DNA from: an uncultured Vogesella sp.
GTDB taxonomy: Bacteria > Pseudomonadota > Gammaproteobacteria > Burkholderiales > Chromobacteriaceae
DNA: 16,022 bases
Direction: 5' to 3'
NCBI GenBank assembly: GCA_946479405.1
Contig: CAMLGD010000059.1
Location: 1 to 16,022 of the forward strand
Position 1 is the first letter of the stretch; each line of letters starts with the position of its first letter. Positions 13,407 to 16,022 of the stretch are shown here, in pieces. Position numbers and translations under genes: made by a program. The notes below the pieces were generated by a model. That model had not been told where the DNA came from, did no database searches, and saw only the letters and a program-made list of their open reading frames with translations.

Positions 13407-13409
13407 GCG

Positions 13410-13856
13410 TCAGGCCGGCGTGCGCTTGGTGAGCTTGAGCTTGCCAGCCAGCCAGGTGTGGTCGTAGCTGACGATCTCGAACGGGTTGCCGAACGGATCG
13501 ACAAACGACAGCGAACAGAAAAAGCTGTGATCGCGCACACTGTCGCGGGCGATGGTCTGCCCTTCGCTGTTCAGCACCCGCTCACCCGCCAGCTGGTCGA
13601 TCCATTCCAGGAAATCCTGGCCACTCACTACAAAGGCAATGGCGCCGGAAAACGCCGCGGCGCCTTCTTCCTGGCTGATGGCCAGCCGCACCGTGCCGCT
13701 GGGATTGGCCATCATGATGACGCCGTGCGGGCCATCCTGCATATGGCGGTAGCGGGTATCCGCCGCCAGCCCCAGCACGCGGCTGTACCAGTCGGCGGCC
13801 TTGGCGGCGTCGCTGACCCGGATGTGGATGTGATCGATCTTGCCCAACGTAAGCAT
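13410..13856 (-). CDS. VOC superfamily protein (glyoxalase/bleomycin resistance/dioxygenase fold)
   Basis: Predicted 148-aa metal-binding protein of the vicinal oxygen chelate fold, reaction unknown. The two beta-alpha-beta-beta-beta modules are visible. The first starts IDHIHIRVSDAAKAADWYS (7-25), with candidate metal ligand H9 and the family-typical WYSRVLGL. The second ends FVDPFGNPFEI (118-128), with candidate ligand E127. I chose the ATG at 13856 because AAGGGG lies about 5 nt upstream; an upstream in-frame ATG at 13883 has no such support. Monocistronic, between uvrA and a bidirectional terminator. The C-terminus is Lys-rich (KLKLTKRTPA). Substrate cannot be predicted from context; neighbours are unrelated regulators and DNA repair. 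Confidence 0.85.
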   Translation of the reverse strand: MLTLGKIDHIHIRVSDAAKAADWYSRVLGLAADTRYRHMQDGPHGVIMMANPSGTVRLAISQEEGAAAFSGAIAFVVSGQDFLEWIDQLAGERVLNSEGQTIARDSVRDHSFFCSLSFVDPFGNPFEIVSYDHTWLAGKLKLTKRTPA

Positions 13857-13907
13857 GCTTTCCCCTTGCTCGGGCGTCGCCACGCGCCGCCCATATCTGA
13901 TTCTAAA

Positions 13908-13927
13908 CGGTTTTACCGATAAAACCG
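13908..13927 (-). terminator. Hairpin after uvrA, possible weak terminator
   Basis: CGGTTTTA-CCGA-TAAAACCG is a perfect 8-bp inverted repeat lying 7 nt past the uvrA stop. On the minus strand it is followed only by TTTAG, so termination may be partial, with readthrough into the VOC gene. Its A+T content also fits the VOC promoter region. Confidence 0.5.
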
Positions 13928-13933
13928 CAACGA

Positions 13934-16022
13934 CTATGTCCGTGGCTGCAACAATGGCGCCAGATAATGGCCGGTATGGCTGGCCGGGTTGGCCGCCACC
14001 TGCTCCGGCGTGCCGCTGGCGATAATCTGGCCGCCGCCGGCACCGCCTTCCGGCCCCAGGTCGATCAGCCAGTCGGCGGTCTTGATCACGTCCAGATTGT
14101 GCTCGATCACCACCACGGTATTGCCGTTCTCGCGCAGGCGGTGCAGCACCTGCAGCAGCAGGTCGATATCGTGGAAGTGCAGGCCGGTGGTCGGCTCGTC
14201 CAGGATGTACAGCGTGCGGCCGGTGTCGCGCTTGGACAGCTCCAGCCCCAGCTTCACCCGCTGCGCCTCGCCGCCGGACAGCGTGGTGGCGCTCTGCCCC
14301 AGGCGGATGTAGCCGAGGCCGACATCCATCAGCGTGTTCAGCTTACGCGCCACGGTCGGCACCGCGCTGAAGAACGCCTGCGCCTGCTCCACCGTCATTT
14401 CCAGCACTTCGGTAATGTTCTTGCCCTTGTACTGCACTTCCAGCGTCTCGCGGTTGTAACGCTTGCCGTGGCACACATCGCACGGCACGTACACGTCCGG
14501 CAGGAAGTGCATTTCCACCTTGATCACGCCATCGCCCTGACACGCCTCGCAGCGGCCACCCTTGACGTTGAAGGAGAACCGTCCCGGACCATAGCCACGC
14601 TCGCGCGACAATGGCACGCCGGCAAACAGCTCGCGGATCGGCGTGAACAGCCCGGTGTAGGTGGCAGGGTTGGAGCGCGGTGTGCGGCCGATCGGGCTTT
14701 GATCGACGTTGATCACCTTGTCCAGCTGCTCCAGCCCCAGCACGCGGCGGTACGGCGACGGCTCCTCGCTGGCGCCGTTCAGGTCGCGGGCGGCGATCTT
14801 GTACAGCGTGTCGTTGATCAGCGTGGACTTGCCGGAGCCGGATACGCCGGTAATGCACACCAGCATGCCCAGCGGCAGTTGCAGCGTCACGTCCTTGAGA
14901 TTGTTGCCGCTGGCGCCTTCCAGCGTCAGCATGCGTTCGGCGTTCACCGCGCGGCGCTCGCCCGGCAGAGCAATGCTGCGGCGGCCGGACAGAAAATCGC
15001 CGGTAACCGAATCGGTGCAGGCCGCCACTTCCTCCGGCTTGCCAGCCACCAGCACATTGCCACCGTGCTCGCCGGCCCCCGGCCCCATGTCCACCAGGTA
15101 ATCGGCAGCGCGAATGGCGTCTTCGTCGTGCTCCACCACGATCACGCTGTTGCCCTGGTCACGCAGGCGCATCAGCGTGGCCAGCAGGCGGTCGTTGTCG
15201 CGCTGGTGCAGGCCGATGGACGGTTCGTCCAGTACGTACATCACACCGGTAAGGCCGGAGCCGATCTGGCTGGCCAGGCGGATGCGCTGCGCCTCGCCAC
15301 CGGACAGCGTATCGGCGGAGCGTGCCAGGCACAGGTAGTCCAGGCCGACATTATTCAGGAACGATACCCGCTCGCTGATTTCCTTGACGATCTTCTCCGC
15401 CACTGCCTGCTTGTGGCCGGCGAATACCAGCCCGGCAAAGAAGTTGGCCGCATCCTTCAGCGACATCTGGTTGATCTGGTGCAGGGTCTTGCGGCCAACA
15501 AAGATATGCCGCGCTTCCTTGCGCAGCCGCGAGCCGCTGCAAGACGGGCAGCACTGGTTGTTCTGGTACTTGGCCAGTTCCTCGCGCACGGTGCTGGAGT
15601 CGGTTTCGCGGTAGCGGCGCTCCAGGTTGGGGATGATGCCCTCGAAGCTGTGTGCACGCTGGAACTTGGTGCCGCGCTCGGACTGGTAGGTAAAGTTGAT
15701 TTCCTCGCGCCCGGAGCCATGCAACACCACGTGCTGCACCCGCTGCGGTAGGTCTTCGAACGACAGGTCCAGCGAGAAATCGTAATGCTCGGCCAGCGCC
15801 TGCAGCATCTGGTAGTAGAACTGGTTGCGGCGGTCCCAGCCCTTGATGGCGCCGGCGGCCAGCGTCAGCTCCGGGTGCGCCACCACGCGCTTGGGGTCGA
15901 AGAAGGTGATCTCGCCCAGGCCGTCGCACTTGGGGCAGGCGCCCATCGGGTTGTTGAAGGAGAACAACCGCGGCTCCAGCTCCGGCAGACTGTAGCTGCA
16001 CACCGGGCAGGCGAACTTGGCG
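13934..16022 (-). CDS. uvrA: Excinuclease ABC subunit A, C-terminal ~700 residues (5' end outside window)
   Basis: DNA damage-recognition ATPase of nucleotide excision repair, truncated by the right edge. Family proteins are about 940 aa, so roughly 250 N-terminal residues, including the first Walker A, lie outside. Seen in order: the first Zn module, FACPVC then ACPKCDGLG; the first signature [16 protein letters not shown] and Walker [15 protein letters not shown]; the second Walker [11 protein letters not shown]; the second Zn module CEACQGDG ... [10 protein letters not shown]; the second signature [17 protein letters not shown]; and [13 protein letters not shown]. The frame continues to the window end in AKFACPVC, so a GTG near 16003 is not the start. 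The stop is TAG at 13936-13934. Base composition and codon use match the neighbours. This is ordinary core chromosome and anchors the siderophore locus. Confidence 0.97.
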   Translation of the reverse strand, partial: AKFACPVCSYSLPELEPRLFSFNNPMGACPKCDGLGEITFFDPKRVVAHPELTLAAGAIKGWDRRNQFYYQMLQALAEHYDFSLDLSFEDLPQRVQHVVLHGSGREEINFTYQSERGTKFQRAHSFEGIIPNLERRYRETDSSTVREELAKYQNNQCCPSCSGSRLRKEARHIFVGRKTLHQINQMSLKDAANFFAGLVFAGHKQAVAEKIVKEISERVSFLNNVGLDYLCLARSADTLSGGEAQRIRLASQIGSGLTGVMYVLDEPSIGLHQRDNDRLLATLMRLRDQGNSVIVVEHDEDAIRAADYLVDMGPGAGEHGGNVLVAGKPEEVAACTDSVTGDFLSGRRSIALPGERRAVNAERMLTLEGASGNNLKDVTLQLPLGMLVCITGVSGSGKSTLINDTLYKIAARDLNGASEEPSPYRRVLGLEQLDKVINVDQSPIGRTPRSNPATYTGLFTPIRELFAGVPLSRERGYGPGRFSFNVKGGRCEACQGDGVIKVEMHFLPDVYVPCDVCHGKRYNRETLEVQYKGKNITEVLEMTVEQAQAFFSAVPTVARKLNTLMDVGLGYIRLGQSATTLSGGEAQRVKLGLELSKRDTGRTLYILDEPTTGLHFHDIDLLLQVLHRLRENGNTVVVIEHNLDVIKTADWLIDLGPEGGAGGGQIIASGTPEQVAANPASHTGHYLAPLLQPRT

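Noticed and set aside
13967..15751. 594-codon plus-strand open frame opposite uvrA
   Set aside because: Antisense shadow of unmistakable UvrA; composition is His/Gln/Ala-rich and without motifs.
1..16022. CRISPR array, tRNA, rRNA, insertion sequence, integrase or att sites
   Set aside because: No regularly spaced repeats, cloverleaf with acceptor end, transposase motifs or long terminal inverted repeats were seen; the frequent CAGCAGCGCC-like strings are Leu/Ala codon runs.

Overview
The window is about 65% G+C, densely packed DNA. The protein families and the uvrA flank point to a Gram-negative betaproteobacterium. A member of the Neisseriales / Chromobacteriaceae (Vogesella- or Chromobacterium-like) is my best guess, but that is inference from general appearance, not from a database match.

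Positions 1 to about 9560 (minus strand) hold one long iron-acquisition operon that reads leftward and runs off the left edge. In transcription order it contains: a possible 34-codon leader ORF; a PLP-dependent (lysine-type) decarboxylase; a flavin N-monooxygenase; an MFS exporter; a GNAT acyltransferase; an IucA/IucC-family NIS synthetase; an FhuF-like [2Fe-2S] ferric-siderophore reductase; an FhuC/FepC-type ATPase; and a truncated double-length FhuB-type permease. Genes are joined by 4-bp ATGA overlaps or gaps of 1-10 bp, except for an 85-bp gap before the reductase. The enzyme set is the logic of the macrocyclic hydroxamates (desferrioxamine, bisucaberin, putrebactin, alcaligin): decarboxylate the amino acid, N-hydroxylate the diamine, succinylate it, then oligomerise and cyclise. 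Export, import and reductive iron release are in the same operon.

Positions 9560-9640 are the control hub. Two near-consensus, divergent sigma70 promoters, each with 17-bp spacing, overlap a single Fur box (9597-9615). The rightward promoter drives an FhuA/FoxA-type TonB-dependent receptor (9739-11901). Low iron should therefore switch on synthesis, export, outer-membrane uptake and inner-membrane uptake together.

Positions 11902-13856 hold the flank: a perfect 24-bp palindrome, a second hairpin and a strong terminator after the receptor; a stand-alone winged-helix regulator (minus); a structured divergent intergenic region; an HTH plus degenerate receiver protein (plus); a bidirectional terminator; and a VOC/glyoxalase-fold protein (minus). 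Positions 13934-16022 are the C-terminal three quarters of uvrA (minus), which is ordinary chromosomal housekeeping.

The most unexpected signal is not a gene. The 12-mer GCGGCCAACGTT occurs at six loci in 16 kb, and its 9-mer core GCGGCCAAC occurs 16 times. It is read in several different amino-acid contexts, also lies between genes, and once forms a head-to-head palindrome directly after a stop codon. This resembles the behaviour of the Neisseriaceae DNA uptake sequence, with a completely different word. It is a candidate unrecognised uptake or other genome-wide signal.
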